Shown in pieces: positions 8,762 through 17,598 of a DNA stretch of 61,472 nucleotides (positions within the stretch are counted from its first letter, which is position 1; each line of letters begins with the position of its first letter). Under the pieces are notes generated by a model. It ran no database searches. It worked only from the letters and a program-made list of their open reading frames with translations, and had not been told where the DNA came from. A program made the position numbers and the translations under genes. Source of the stretch: Sphingobium sp. (GTDB taxonomy: Bacteria > Pseudomonadota > Alphaproteobacteria > Sphingomonadales > Sphingomonadaceae); the NCBI GenBank assembly GCA_003248935.1, contig QFQF01000018.1, positions 1-61,472 of the forward strand, in the 5' to 3' direction.

Positions 8762-8794
8762 AAGCCCGCCAGTCCATCACCCGGCGGGCTTTTT
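8762..8794 (+). terminator. Rho-independent terminator
   Basis: The stem AAGCCCGCC (8762-8770) pairs with GGCGGGCTT (8783-8791), with a 12-base loop and a run of T to 8794. No intact plus-strand gene lies immediately upstream, only the IS5 relic, so it may be the leftover of a displaced gene. It could also end the minus-strand gene that stops at 8810. Confidence 0.75.
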
Positions 8795-8809
8795 CGTCTC
8801 CGTTCGCTT

Positions 8810-10354
8810 TCATGCGACAACCGCCGCCGTCTTCCGCCGGAAGCTGTGGAGATCTTTCGCCGCGCGCACGGCGAGGTAGAGAGCGATCACGTAGAATTCG
8901 ATCGTCAGCGCCTCCGTCACCGGCTGCCGGTCGGTCAGGATAGCGATCGGGAAGAACATCAGGAACACGATGAAGGTCGCGATATGCGCGGGGAAGTCCG
9001 CACGCTGCCCACCGAAGCGATAGATGACATAGGGCACCCACCGGCCGATGGCATGCGCCACGCACAGGATCGCGCCCGCCGTGTCGATCGCGAACAGCAG
9101 GGCATAGCCGAGCGTCCGTTCGACCTGCAGCACCAGCATCGGCACGATCCGCAGCTTGGGCGACAGCGCGTTGAACCAGAGGAAGGTGAGCCGCGTGACG
9201 CCCAGCAGCACAGCGGCCATCGCCCAGCGCCAGCCGACGAGCGCCCAGCCCGACAACGGCCCCGCCTTCGTCACTGCGGCCGGGTCGCCCCAGCTCTGCA
9301 TGCAGGCACCGAGCCCGGCGAGGATCAGACCGAACGCCCATGCCCAGCGCGGCCGGAAATGATGGCCCAGTTCGGTGAACTGCGGGCTGACGACCGGCGC
9401 AGATTCCCGGGCCAGCCCGACGCGATCATTGTCGTAATAGCCGATCTCGTACACCGCGAAGAAGGCGAGCAGATACAGGCCGAGAGCCGCGGTGGTCGTG
9501 AAGAGCGCCGGGCTCATCAGCGCATAGGCGAGCCACAGCACGGCAAAGTCGTAGCCGATGATGCCGTGCAGCACATAACGTTCGGTCGGTCGCTTGACCC
9601 GCGCCGTGTAGGCAAGCGGCAGCATCGGCGTCAGGCCGGCCTGACGATATTCCGCGTCCCGCCACCGGACATAGAAGGCGTCCCGGCAAAGCACGCACAG
9701 ATCCCGGTCAATGCCGCTGTCGGTGACGGCGACGCCGCGCGACAGCGTATCGGCGCCGATCGCGTCGGCGACCGCCCGCCCCTTGCCGATCCGGCGGAGC
9801 GCCGCGCCGCGCCGCAGCGACGCGGCCGCGACAAGCGCATAGTCGGGATCGATGGCCTTCAGCAGCGGCGCGACGATGAAGCGGAAGCCGTAGGTCGCAA
9901 CGACGATCCGGCCCGGCCGAACCTGTCCCAACGCCCGCATCAGCGGACGATTGGCATAAGCGGGGCCGATCCGCGCCGCCGTCCGCCGCCAGGTGAAGTA
10001 GGACCAGGGCGCAACGATCAGCACGGCCGCAATGCGTATCCAGTCCCGGTAATGTTCGGGATTGCTCCGCGACAGGAGGCGCCAGGGCTTGATCTGCCCC
10101 AATATCTGCAGGACCACGGCCACCAGCACATAGGGGCGGGCCGATGCCAGAAAGGCTTCGGTGGAATTGCGCAACCAGAGCGTCTCGTCGAAATCGAGGA
10201 CGGCGACATCCGTCGCGTCGTCGATGGCCGTCAGCCGGTCGGCCAGTGCGTCCTCGTCGGTCCAGGACGGCTGAAAGGGGCGCTCGCTCGCGCGCGAGGC
10301 GCGGGTAACGCGGGCGGACTGGGACGTGAAACGGATAAAACCTCCCGACAACAA
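8810..10354 (-). CDS. Polytopic membrane protein with N-terminal HAD-like domain
   Basis: This protein is up to 514 aa. The N-terminal third contains VAVLDFDETLWLRNSTEAF, a haloacid-dehalogenase motif I (DxDxT-like: DFDET). The C-terminal half has about six or more hydrophobic segments and the hydrophilic motif YEIGYYDNDRVGLARE. Fusions of a HAD domain to a UbiA-like prenyltransferase exist, and the DND motif might be a degenerate Asp-rich site, but I cannot confirm it. The start is weak: the only early candidate is TTG at 10354 after GGGG, and no Met precedes the HAD motif. It stands alone, divergent from the next gene. Confidence 0.6.
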   Translation of the reverse strand: MLSGGFIRFTSQSARVTRASRASERPFQPSWTDEDALADRLTAIDDATDVAVLDFDETLWLRNSTEAFLASARPYVLVAVVLQILGQIKPWRLLSRSNPEHYRDWIRIAAVLIVAPWSYFTWRRTAARIGPAYANRPLMRALGQVRPGRIVVATYGFRFIVAPLLKAIDPDYALVAAASLRRGAALRRIGKGRAVADAIGADTLSRGVAVTDSGIDRDLCVLCRDAFYVRWRDAEYRQAGLTPMLPLAYTARVKRPTERYVLHGIIGYDFAVLWLAYALMSPALFTTTAALGLYLLAFFAVYEIGYYDNDRVGLARESAPVVSPQFTELGHHFRPRWAWAFGLILAGLGACMQSWGDPAAVTKAGPLSGWALVGWRWAMAAVLLGVTRLTFLWFNALSPKLRIVPMLVLQVERTLGYALLFAIDTAGAILCVAHAIGRWVPYVIYRFGGQRADFPAHIATFIVFLMFFPIAILTDRQPVTEALTIEFYVIALYLAVRAAKDLHSFRRKTAAVVA

Positions 10355-10789
10355 CTATGCCCCTGCAAAAACATGAAAATCCTGACGGTTCCAGGGAAAA
10401 TCGATTTTGCGGCCGACGCTCGGACAATGGCCAAAAAACGCGAGAATTCTGCCGTTTTCCGGGTATGGAGCCCCACTCCAATTGTTGCCGGTTCAATGCT
10501 GCATGGCATTATTATGTGGCGTGACTGGTTTGGCGGTGCCGATCGGGGGCCAGCGGGGTTAGCAGTCTTGAAATCCGCATGCGGCTTTCCGATATGCGGA
10601 GATGCGGGCCGGGCCCCTCTGGCGGCCGGCGCTTCCCCATACGGGACGAGCGCCGGGCGTGATGTCGGACCGCATCGAGTGCGCTCGGTGCAGGTTCGGA
10701 AGGAAAGTCCCCCAATCCTCCCATCCCATGACCACCGGCGCATTCGAACCAGTGTTTCGATGCGTTTTGATTAGGATGGAGCTACACCA
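10355..10789. other. 435-base divergent intergenic region
   Basis: It separates the minus-strand HAD/membrane gene from the plus-strand Bax inhibitor-1 gene and must hold both promoters. The first third is relatively AT-rich; the second half is GC-rich with several short inverted repeats (for example CCGCATGCGG near 10577). No structured RNA family could be recognised and no conserved reading frame is evident. Confidence 0.5.
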
Positions 10790-11503
10790 GTGAACACCCC
10801 CTTCCCGATGCAGGGCCGCGCGCGGGCGGACAATGCCGCGCTCGACGCCGGTCTGCGCAGCCACATGCTGGGCATCTACCGGAACATGGGCCTCGGCCTC
10901 GTCATCACCGGCATCGTCGCCGCGCTGATCGGGATGACCCCCGCGCTGTACCAGCCGATCTTCGGCACCCCGCTCAAGTGGGTCGCGATCTTCGCGCCGC
11001 TGGCCTTCGTCTTCTTCTTCACCTTTCGGATCGAGAAGATGACGGATGCGGGCGCACGCACGGCCTTCTTCGCCTTTTCGGCGGTGATGGGCGTGTCCCT
11101 CGCCAGCGTCTTCATCATCTTCACCGGCGCCAGCATCGCCCAGGCCTTCTTCGCGGCCGCCGCGATGTTCCTGGGCATGAGCCTGTGGGGCTACACCACC
11201 GGACGCGATCTGACGAAAATGGGGTCGTTCCTGATGATGGGCCTGATCGGCATCGTCATCGCCAGCGTGATCAACATCTTCCTGGGCTCGTCGGCCCTGC
11301 AACTCGCGGTGTCGATCATCGGCGTCGTCGTGTTCACCGGCCTTACCGCCTGGGATACGCAGCGTCTGAAATCGGAGTATCTCTATTACGCCGGTACGCA
11401 GGCGCTGGGGAAGCTTCAGGTCATGGGTGCGCTGTCGCTGTACCTGAACTTCGTCAACCTGTTCCAGATGCTGCTGAGCCTGACCGGCCAGCGGGAGGAC
11501 TGA
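10790..11503 (+). CDS. Bax inhibitor-1 / YccA family membrane protein
   Basis: This 237-aa protein has seven hydrophobic segments in the arrangement of the BI-1/YccA family, ending with TGLTAWDTQRLKSEY, the conserved D-rich C-terminal signature, and ALSLYLNFVNLFQMLL. Family members are proton- or calcium-leak proteins of the inner membrane; some interact with FtsH. The start is GTG at 10790, preceded by AGGATGGAG. The next gene follows after four bases, so the two form a small operon. Confidence 0.9.
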   Translation: MNTPFPMQGRARADNAALDAGLRSHMLGIYRNMGLGLVITGIVAALIGMTPALYQPIFGTPLKWVAIFAPLAFVFFFTFRIEKMTDAGARTAFFAFSAVMGVSLASVFIIFTGASIAQAFFAAAAMFLGMSLWGYTTGRDLTKMGSFLMMGLIGIVIASVINIFLGSSALQLAVSIIGVVVFTGLTAWDTQRLKSEYLYYAGTQALGKLQVMGALSLYLNFVNLFQMLLSLTGQRED

Positions 11504-11507
11504 GCCG

Positions 11508-11777
11508 ATGCGCGATCCCGCTTCCGTCTCCACCACCATGCTCTGTCCGGTATGCAGCACCGGCCTGGCGATGGCGGAGCGGCAGGGTGTCGAGATCGAC
11601 TATTGCCCGCAATGCCGGGGCGTGTGGCTCGATCGCGGCGAACTCGACAAGATCATCGAGCGCAGCGCCGCACCAATCCCGGCCGCACAGCCTCAGCCAA
11701 GCTTCCGGCCCGACCGGAGTGAAACCTACGGTCATCGGAAGCGCAAAAAGAGCTTCCTTGAGGAATTGTTCGACTGA
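11508..11777 (+). CDS. TFIIB-type zinc-ribbon protein
   Basis: This small protein of 89 aa has the zinc-ribbon MLCPVCSTGL ... IDYCPQCRGVWLDRGELDKI, two CPxC pairs followed by the GVWLDxGEL motif diagnostic of the bacterial zf-TFIIB family. The tail is basic (RKRKKSFLEELFD). Function is unknown; such proteins often sit beside membrane-protein genes as here. GGGAGGA precedes the ATG and it is co-transcribed with the BI-1 gene. Confidence 0.88.
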   Translation: MRDPASVSTTMLCPVCSTGLAMAERQGVEIDYCPQCRGVWLDRGELDKIIERSAAPIPAAQPQPSFRPDRSETYGHRKRKKSFLEELFD

Positions 11778-11810
11778 ACGCACGGTCCCGGAACGCGATT
11801 TTACCGGAAA

Positions 11811-11834
11811 CGGGGTGGGCCAAAGCCCACCCCG
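11811..11834. terminator. Bidirectional hairpin between convergent genes
   Basis: The perfect 10-bp stem CGGGGTGGGC / GCCCACCCCG has a four-base loop (CAAA). It lies between the zinc-ribbon gene (plus, ends 11777) and the OmpA-like gene (minus, ends 11841). There is no strong T-run on either side. Confidence 0.7.
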
Positions 11835-11840
11835 CATGCC

Positions 11841-12710
11841 TTACAGGCCGTCGAGCCCCTTGCTGACGAGCACGTTCACCGCGACGCGGCGGTTCTGCGC
11901 CTTGCCCTCGGGGGTGCTGTTGTCCGCCATCGGATCCGCCTCGGACATGCCCGTGGGGGTGAGCATCCGGTAGGGCTTCCAGCCGCAGGCCTGCTGGAGG
12001 TAGTTGACGACGCGGCTGGCGCGCTTCTCGCTGAGGAGCTGGTTCAGTTCCTCGCTGCCCGTCGAATCGGTGTACCCCACGACGAGGATAAGGGCGTTGT
12101 TCATCCCCTCCGCCGTGCTCGCGGCGCTGCACAGGTCATTCTTCGCCTGAGGGGACAGTACCGCCTTGCCGGTGTCGAAGTTCACGTTCGTCGTGCTCTT
12201 GACGTTATACTGGTCGATATCGGCCATGCGGCCACGCAACGCCTCAGTCGCGGCCGTCTGCTCGGCAAAGCCCTGCTCGGTGCCGTTGCGGATCATCTGC
12301 GCGGTCTTGAGATCGCGGCCCAGCAGCTTGATCTGGCTCGCCACCAGCGCATCGCCCGACTGCAGCGTCTTGACGGTGACCGGCAGGCCGTTGAGCAGCG
12401 AGGTCGCCACCAGCTTGTCGCGGTTCAGACCGAACAGGCCCTTGCTCGCGGTGATCTTGGTATCGTCATTGACGGTCACGACCGTCTTGGTCCCCTGGGC
12501 ATCGGTCACCTGCACCTTGTCACCGCTGCGTGCGGAGATGATGCCCTTGAGGTCGGGGCCCTGGGTCAGCGCCGCGGCGGGCGCTTCATACGTCGCCGAA
12601 ATATCGGCGCCGGGCTGCTCCTGGGTCTGCGCGGACACGCTGACCGATGCCGCACCGGCAAGTAAAGCAACCAGTAAAGGAATCTTCGTAGCTCTGGAAA
12701 CGATAGTCAT
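11841..12710 (-). CDS. OmpA family outer-membrane protein
   Basis: This 289-aa protein has a signal peptide (MTIVSRATKIPLLVALLAG, cleavage after VSA-Q), a central region of weak similarity (about residues 45-130) and a C-terminal OmpA peptidoglycan-binding domain. That domain is recognised from NVNFDTGKAVLSPQAKNDL, VVGYTDSTGSEELNQLLSEK, RASRVVNYL and the terminal NRRVAVNV. It probably anchors the outer membrane to the cell wall. AAGGAG lies 8 bases before the ATG. The 375-base upstream gap contains alternative hairpins (see 12993-13050). Confidence 0.88.
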   Translation of the reverse strand: MTIVSRATKIPLLVALLAGAASVSVSAQTQEQPGADISATYEAPAAALTQGPDLKGIISARSGDKVQVTDAQGTKTVVTVNDDTKITASKGLFGLNRDKLVATSLLNGLPVTVKTLQSGDALVASQIKLLGRDLKTAQMIRNGTEQGFAEQTAATEALRGRMADIDQYNVKSTTNVNFDTGKAVLSPQAKNDLCSAASTAEGMNNALILVVGYTDSTGSEELNQLLSEKRASRVVNYLQQACGWKPYRMLTPTGMSEADPMADNSTPEGKAQNRRVAVNVLVSKGLDGL

Positions 12711-12992
12711 TGCGCTGCTCCTTCAAACTCAACCAATCGGGCCTGCAGATCGCAGCTTTTCGTCCGACCACCATCCGCACAACAATAGGCTGGCTGTCAG
12801 AACCCTTTCCATGTGGCTTCGGAAGACATGCGGCATGAAACCGCACCTGAACGCCATGGATGTTCTGCGTGTTCAGAATCACCTTTCGCGCACATGAACA
12901 CCCCGGGGGAGGGGTGACGTTGTGCCGGTCATTCGAGTGAAGTGTGCGACGAACCGTTGCTTGAGGCTCTGGTGCGATTGACTTGAGGACCA

Positions 12993-13050
12993 CGGTCCGC
13001 CCGGGCCCTAGGACTACCATATGCCCGGGGCGGACCGATGCCCGCCCCGG
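12993..13050 (-). other. Mutually exclusive hairpins between TonB receptor and ompA-like gene
   Basis: Three segments compete. CGGTCCGCCCGGGC (12993-13006) can pair with GCCCGGGGCGGACCG (13023-13037). The same middle segment, CCGGGGCGG (13025-13033), can instead pair with CCGCCCCGG (13042-13050). On the minus strand this lies after the TonB-receptor stop (13086) and about 280 bases before the OmpA start, within the 12711-13085 gap, which otherwise holds no gene. It may act as a terminator or attenuator, but there is no clear T-run. Confidence 0.5.
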
Positions 13051-13085
13051 ATTAAACGCCATCTAAGCTCTTCAGCGGCTCCCGA

Positions 13086-15428
13086 TCACCATTTAACGTC
13101 GAGGCGAACGCCATAGGTGGCGGGCATGCCATTGACGCGGACATAGGGGCCGTTGCCGCCAATCGCCGCATATTGCCAATAGTAGGTGCTGAAGATGTTC
13201 TTGCCCCAGAGACTGACCTGCCAAGCCTTGCTTTCCGGACGCAGGCTGATGCGGGCATTCGTCAGCCAGTAGTCATCCATCGCCTCATAGGCGATGCCGC
13301 CGCCCGACGTGGAGTCCCGATAGATCACGTCACCCGCGATCTCGATCTCCCTGCTTGCCCCCACCGGGAAGGTGTAGGACGGCGTGGCGTTGAGCGACCA
13401 TTTGGGCGCGTTGGGCAAGGTGCTGCCCGAGGCATCGTAATAGACGATGTTCGGATAGAGGCTGGCGTTGCTGATCGCAGTCCAGCTCTTGATCTTGCTG
13501 TCCAGATAGGCGCCGCCCATGTTGAGGGCCAAACGGTCGGTCACCTTCCAGTTCATGTCGACCTCGGCACCGAAGATGCGCGATTTCGGAATGTTGGTGA
13601 TGCCGCCGATATTGCCGACGAAGGTGACGGCCAGGCCACTCTCCTGCTTGTCCTTGTAGTCATAATAGAAGACGGCGCTGTTGATCTGCATGCCGATCGA
13701 CGGGATGCTCGCCTTCACCCCGGCCTCATAAGCCGTGAGCTTCTCCGGCTTGTAGGGCACCTGCTGCGACTTGGTGTTGGCGTTGGCGCCATTGAAGCCG
13801 CCCGATTTGAAACCGCTCGATGCCGTGGCGTAAAGCAGAACATCGTCGCTCGGTGTGTAGTTGATGCCAGCCTTCCACATCCACTTCTTGGTCGTGATCT
13901 TCTCGTCGAAGTCGGCAAAGCTGCCGAAGGTCGCCGAGGCCGGCCGGTCATCATAAACCGCGCAGCCGCCCGGCAATACCGGATCGGGTTCCGGGAGACC
14001 GGCGGGAACGATAAGGAACGGTATGATGATCCCGTTGGTGGCGGCCGCCAGCGTGCCGTTCCGGTCGTAGGTGCAGCCGGTGAAGCTGCGCTTCTCCTCC
14101 GTGTAGCGAACGCCGCCGATCAGCCGCAGCTGGCTGGCAAGCTGGAACTCCGCATGGGCAAAGCCGGCGTAGCTTTCCGTCTTCTGCGTGTAGCGCGTAT
14201 TCAGCTGATCAATTCCGAGCGCACCGGCAAAATAGGAATCGCCCATGAAGTAGTTATAGTCTTCCTTGATCTTGTCCCACGAATAATAGCCGCCGACGAT
14301 CCAGGTAAAATTGTCGCTGCCCTGCGACGCCAGCCGGACCTCCTGCGAGAACACATCGAGCTTCGTATTGTTGATCGAGGCGGAGTCGTTGAGTGCGGCC
14401 CCGTCCCAGTCATTGGTTTCCGCGCGCCGGAACGCATCATAGGCAGTGATGGATGTGAGGGCGACGGCGCCGAGGTCAAGGTCGAGGCGGGCCGACGTCC
14501 CCTTCAGCTTGTTGTCGCGTCCGGGCCGAAACTCGGGCGTCCAGTCCGCCGAGCGGATGGAGCCGGTCGAATAGATCGGCGTACCGTTGGTCGGCAGGCT
14601 CTGGGCCGAGGGCATGCCGACGATCGTCCCATCATAGGCGGTGGCCGCGACATTGTCCGACTTGTCCTGAAGCCAATGCCCCTCCAGCAACAGCGTGCTG
14701 CCGGGACCAAGGTCAAAGTTGACCTTGCCGCGGAACGCCACCTGATCGAGAGCGCCCAGCTTCTTGGTCTCGGGGCGGGACAGGCTGCGCTGCCAGCCGG
14801 AAGACTGGACGGCCTTTGCGGCGAGCCGCACCTGTATCCCGTCCGTCACAGGGCCGCTGACGAAGGCTTCCGCGTCGACGGTCGAAAAACGGCCGATGTC
14901 GATCGATCCACCGGCGGTGAAATCCCTGGTCGGCTTGCCGGTGATGAAGTTGATCTGCCCCGCGGTGGTATTGCGGCCGTAGAGATCCCCTTGCGGTCCC
15001 TTGAGAACCTCGACACGCTCGATGTCGAACAGCGCACCACGGCTGGCGACCGTGTAAGGTATCGCGACCTCGTCGACATAAAGGCCGACGGTGCTCGACG
15101 AGTTGACGTAGATATTGGCGAAGCCGACGCCGCGGATCGTGTAGATCGGAGCGCCCTGAGCACCGGAATCGTTGACGACGAGGCCCGGTGTCACCTGGCT
15201 CAGCCCTTCCGCCGTGTCGATGCCGCGCGCGGCAAGCGTATCACCGCTGAACGCGTTCATCGTGATGCCGACGTCATTCACGCTCTGCGCACGCTTCTGG
15301 GCCGTGACGACGATCTCCCCGCTATCCTCATCGCCCGCCGTCTGGGCGTGCGCCGTGCCGGCAACTGCAAAAAGCGACGCACCCAGCAGCAACGCATGCC
15401 GGTTGATCGCCGATCGGATATACCGCAT
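13086..15428 (-). CDS. TonB-dependent outer-membrane receptor
   Basis: This 780-aa protein has a signal peptide (HALLLGASLFAVAGTAHA), a TonB box-like strand GEIVVTAQKR, a plug domain (VTPGLVVNDSGAQG, then YTIRGVGF, and IERVEVLKGPQGDLYGRNTT) and a 22-strand barrel ending in RLDVKW. It probably imports the substrate for the amidohydrolase encoded just upstream (82 bases away, same strand), and both should be read from the TetR-type promoter at 17263-17304. AAAGGGGG precedes the start. The final residue is Trp rather than the usual Phe, which is seen in some sphingomonad receptors. Confidence 0.92.
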   Translation of the reverse strand: MRYIRSAINRHALLLGASLFAVAGTAHAQTAGDEDSGEIVVTAQKRAQSVNDVGITMNAFSGDTLAARGIDTAEGLSQVTPGLVVNDSGAQGAPIYTIRGVGFANIYVNSSSTVGLYVDEVAIPYTVASRGALFDIERVEVLKGPQGDLYGRNTTAGQINFITGKPTRDFTAGGSIDIGRFSTVDAEAFVSGPVTDGIQVRLAAKAVQSSGWQRSLSRPETKKLGALDQVAFRGKVNFDLGPGSTLLLEGHWLQDKSDNVAATAYDGTIVGMPSAQSLPTNGTPIYSTGSIRSADWTPEFRPGRDNKLKGTSARLDLDLGAVALTSITAYDAFRRAETNDWDGAALNDSASINNTKLDVFSQEVRLASQGSDNFTWIVGGYYSWDKIKEDYNYFMGDSYFAGALGIDQLNTRYTQKTESYAGFAHAEFQLASQLRLIGGVRYTEEKRSFTGCTYDRNGTLAAATNGIIIPFLIVPAGLPEPDPVLPGGCAVYDDRPASATFGSFADFDEKITTKKWMWKAGINYTPSDDVLLYATASSGFKSGGFNGANANTKSQQVPYKPEKLTAYEAGVKASIPSIGMQINSAVFYYDYKDKQESGLAVTFVGNIGGITNIPKSRIFGAEVDMNWKVTDRLALNMGGAYLDSKIKSWTAISNASLYPNIVYYDASGSTLPNAPKWSLNATPSYTFPVGASREIEIAGDVIYRDSTSGGGIAYEAMDDYWLTNARISLRPESKAWQVSLWGKNIFSTYYWQYAAIGGNGPYVRVNGMPATYGVRLDVKW

Positions 15429-15509
15429 TCAAACCCCCTTTATATGAACCATGTCTCCTTATTCCTCCTGCTAGAACAATGACGGGCTTTGCCCGTTCTT
15501 CGTGATTTT

Positions 15510-17240
15510 TCAGTGGTTAGCGGACGCGTCGAACACCGTCTCTCCGCCAACGATAGTGCGCAGCACCTTGATCGCATGCACCTGTGTGATCGGCATTTTG
15601 AACGGGTTGCCGTCGACGACGATCAGGTCGGCGGGAGCACCGGTGGTGATCGTGCCGCTTCCATCCGGATCGCCGAATGCCTTTGCGCCGTTACTGGTGA
15701 ACAGCCTGATCGCCTGTTCGAGCGTGATCGCCTCACGCACGCCATAAGCTTCGTCCCCGCCGCCCGGTACGCGGCGGGTGACGAGTGTCTCGATCGCGAT
15801 CCACGGATTGACCGACGGCACGATGGGCCAGTCCGATCCGGCGATGACCAGCGCGCCGGTCTCGAGCCCTTCCCTGACCGGCCAGCCACGCAGGTTCCGT
15901 TCCTTGCCCACGGCCGCCTCGATATCGGTCACGATCGGCTGCGGAAACCAGAGATAGGGTGAGAATTCCAGCGTCACGCCGAGGCCCGGCGCGCGCTTGA
16001 AATCGTCCTGATTGACGAATGTCAGATGCCCCACCTGATGATGCGGCCCGCCTGTTCCGTTGGCGTCTCGCGCTGCCTCCACGGCATCCATCGCTGCACG
16101 CACGGCCCAGTCGCCGGCGGCATGAAACTTGACCAGCACCTGCTCACGATCAAGCCGCGTGACGAGCGGATCGATCACACTGGGGGGAATCATCAACAGT
16201 CCCCGGTCGGGAGCACCCCCTTTTTGGCCCGAGCCTGATGGCGCATAGGGTTCAAGCATGGCGCTCGTATGGCTTTCGGTCGGCACGCCATCCATGAACA
16301 CCTTCACGCAGTCGAGCTTGAAGTGCGGTCGCGTGTAGCTTGCGCGGTTTGCCAATAGCCGGTCGAAGTCCGGGTTCTCATGGCCCCAGACCAGACAGCC
16401 GCGCACACGCTGACGAAGCTCTCCGGCATCTGCGAGCGCCATATATGCGCCAAGATTGTCCGCCCGGATAATGGCATCCTCGAGCGCGGTGATGCCGTTC
16501 TGCGCCATGATGGCGAGCGCCTTGCGCAGCGAGGACAACACATCCTCGGGCGTTGCTGCAGGAATGACCGCCCGGACAATCGCAGCCGCGCTGTCCCTCA
16601 GCAATCCGGTAGGCTCCCCCGCCTTGTCCTTTTCGATGATGCCGCCATCGGGGTCTGCCGTCGCGCCGGTTATGCCGGCCAACGCCAACGCATTGCTGTT
16701 CACCCACAGACTGTGACCGCTCGTGTCGACGATGGCCACAGGGTTGTCTGGGGCTATGGCATCCAACGTTCGCCGGTTGATCTCCACCGGTTTGAACTGT
16801 GCGGCCGTCCACTGGCCGCCCTGTATCCATGCACCGGGCTTCGCCGCCTTCACACAGGCGGCCAATGCCGCTCTCAGCGCGACGACATCGGCCGTCTGGG
16901 GGAAGCCGCAACTGGACAGCAATGCGCCCGCCATCGCCGGATGGACATGCAAGTCATGAAAGCCGGGGAATACGGTGGCGCCCTTGAGATCAACGACTTT
17001 CGCGTCCGAGGCCAGTGCCCGCCTGACGCTCTTCTCATCTCCGACAGCGACAATTGTGCCGTTGCTGACAGCCAGGGCCGAAGACCAGCCATCGGCGCCG
17101 TAGACCGCACCGTTCACCAAAGCGTAGCTGTCGCTCGCTTCAGCCCGAAGTGCCGTCATCGGCGACAACAGGGCAATCATTCCCAATGCCGACGGGATAC
17201 ATGCTCTCACCCGTCCGACACAGCCAGCGATGAATTTCAT
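15510..17240 (-). CDS. Exported YtcJ-type amidohydrolase (copy 1)
   Basis: This 576-aa metal-dependent hydrolase of the amidohydrolase-3 group starts with a signal peptide (ACIPSALGMIALLSPMTALRA). Metal-site motifs are visible: FPGFHDLHVHPA (HxH), VKFHAAGDWAVRAAMD, HHQVGHLTFV and the late Asp in VIAGSDWPIVPSVNPW. WIQGGQWTAAQF is typical of YtcJ. The frame runs on to 17297, but that part covers the promoter -35/-10 boxes, so ATG 17240 is chosen (GGTGGGGCG upstream). The C-C, C-N or ester bond cleaved is unknown. A close paralogue is at 42767-44512. Confidence 0.88.
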   Translation of the reverse strand: MKFIAGCVGRVRACIPSALGMIALLSPMTALRAEASDSYALVNGAVYGADGWSSALAVSNGTIVAVGDEKSVRRALASDAKVVDLKGATVFPGFHDLHVHPAMAGALLSSCGFPQTADVVALRAALAACVKAAKPGAWIQGGQWTAAQFKPVEINRRTLDAIAPDNPVAIVDTSGHSLWVNSNALALAGITGATADPDGGIIEKDKAGEPTGLLRDSAAAIVRAVIPAATPEDVLSSLRKALAIMAQNGITALEDAIIRADNLGAYMALADAGELRQRVRGCLVWGHENPDFDRLLANRASYTRPHFKLDCVKVFMDGVPTESHTSAMLEPYAPSGSGQKGGAPDRGLLMIPPSVIDPLVTRLDREQVLVKFHAAGDWAVRAAMDAVEAARDANGTGGPHHQVGHLTFVNQDDFKRAPGLGVTLEFSPYLWFPQPIVTDIEAAVGKERNLRGWPVREGLETGALVIAGSDWPIVPSVNPWIAIETLVTRRVPGGGDEAYGVREAITLEQAIRLFTSNGAKAFGDPDGSGTITTGAPADLIVVDGNPFKMPITQVHAIKVLRTIVGGETVFDASANH

Positions 17241-17262
17241 TGGATCGCGCCCCACCAATAAA

Positions 17263-17304
17263 CTCAACTTTTGTCGAGAATATGCGAGCGACCGCACTTG
17301 TCAA
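17263..17304 (-). promoter_or_regulatory. Promoter with TetR-type palindrome for amidohydrolase/TonB operon
   Basis: On the minus strand, TTGACA (17304-17299), a 16-base spacer and TATTCT (17282-17277) form a sigma-70-like promoter. The palindrome CTCGACAAAAGTTGAG (17278-17263) overlaps the -10 box and start site, the place where a repressor would act. Four related sites occur in the window. Confidence 0.72.
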
Positions 17305-17505
17305 TCCACACTGCCCTGATTCCGGAAAACAATCGCCGGATCCAGCCTTCTCTTGCGCGATCGTCGGAGACGGTATGTGGAGGACCGTGGCATATATTGT
17401 TGTTTATATTGTGTTTTTATAACATTCCAGCGACATCGCATGCGATCCCGCCAAACAGCCATCGGCCATCCCGCTCAGTATGCAAAGCCAATGTGGCTGA
17501 CGTTA

Positions 17506-17533
17506 TTGACAGAAATTTAGTCGAATATAGTCT
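17506..17533 (+). promoter_or_regulatory. Promoter with degenerate TetR-type site for aminotransferase/kinase operon
   Basis: TTGACA (17506-17511), a 16-base spacer and TAGTCT (17528-17533). The spacer contains TTTAGTCGAATATAG, which matches one half of the palindrome found at the other four promoters. The rest of the 17305-17598 gap is non-coding, with an AT-rich patch at about 17394-17425. Confidence 0.6.
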
Positions 17534-17598
17534 GGAGAAAGGTCGGCTAATGCCGGCACGCTCCGATCAAAAGGGAAACACCGGATGGAACGCATGGC

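Noticed and set aside
10690..10730. GGAAGGAAAGTCCCCC resembling the GAGGAAAGTCC core of RNase P RNA
   Set aside because: RNase P RNA needs roughly 300-400 nt with many conserved segments; a protein gene starts about 90 bases later and the remaining core motifs are absent.
8846..10774. Long plus-strand open frame (642 codons) opposite the HAD/membrane gene
   Set aside because: It is the antisense of a coherent membrane protein, has no recognisable domain, and is rich in Arg, Gly and Asp as expected from the opposite strand of GC-rich coding DNA.
13173..15482. 769-codon plus-strand frame opposite the TonB receptor
   Set aside because: Antisense shadow; the receptor on the other strand has signal peptide, plug and barrel motifs. 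Similar shadows lie at 45916-47832, 48809-50638 and 55076-56932.
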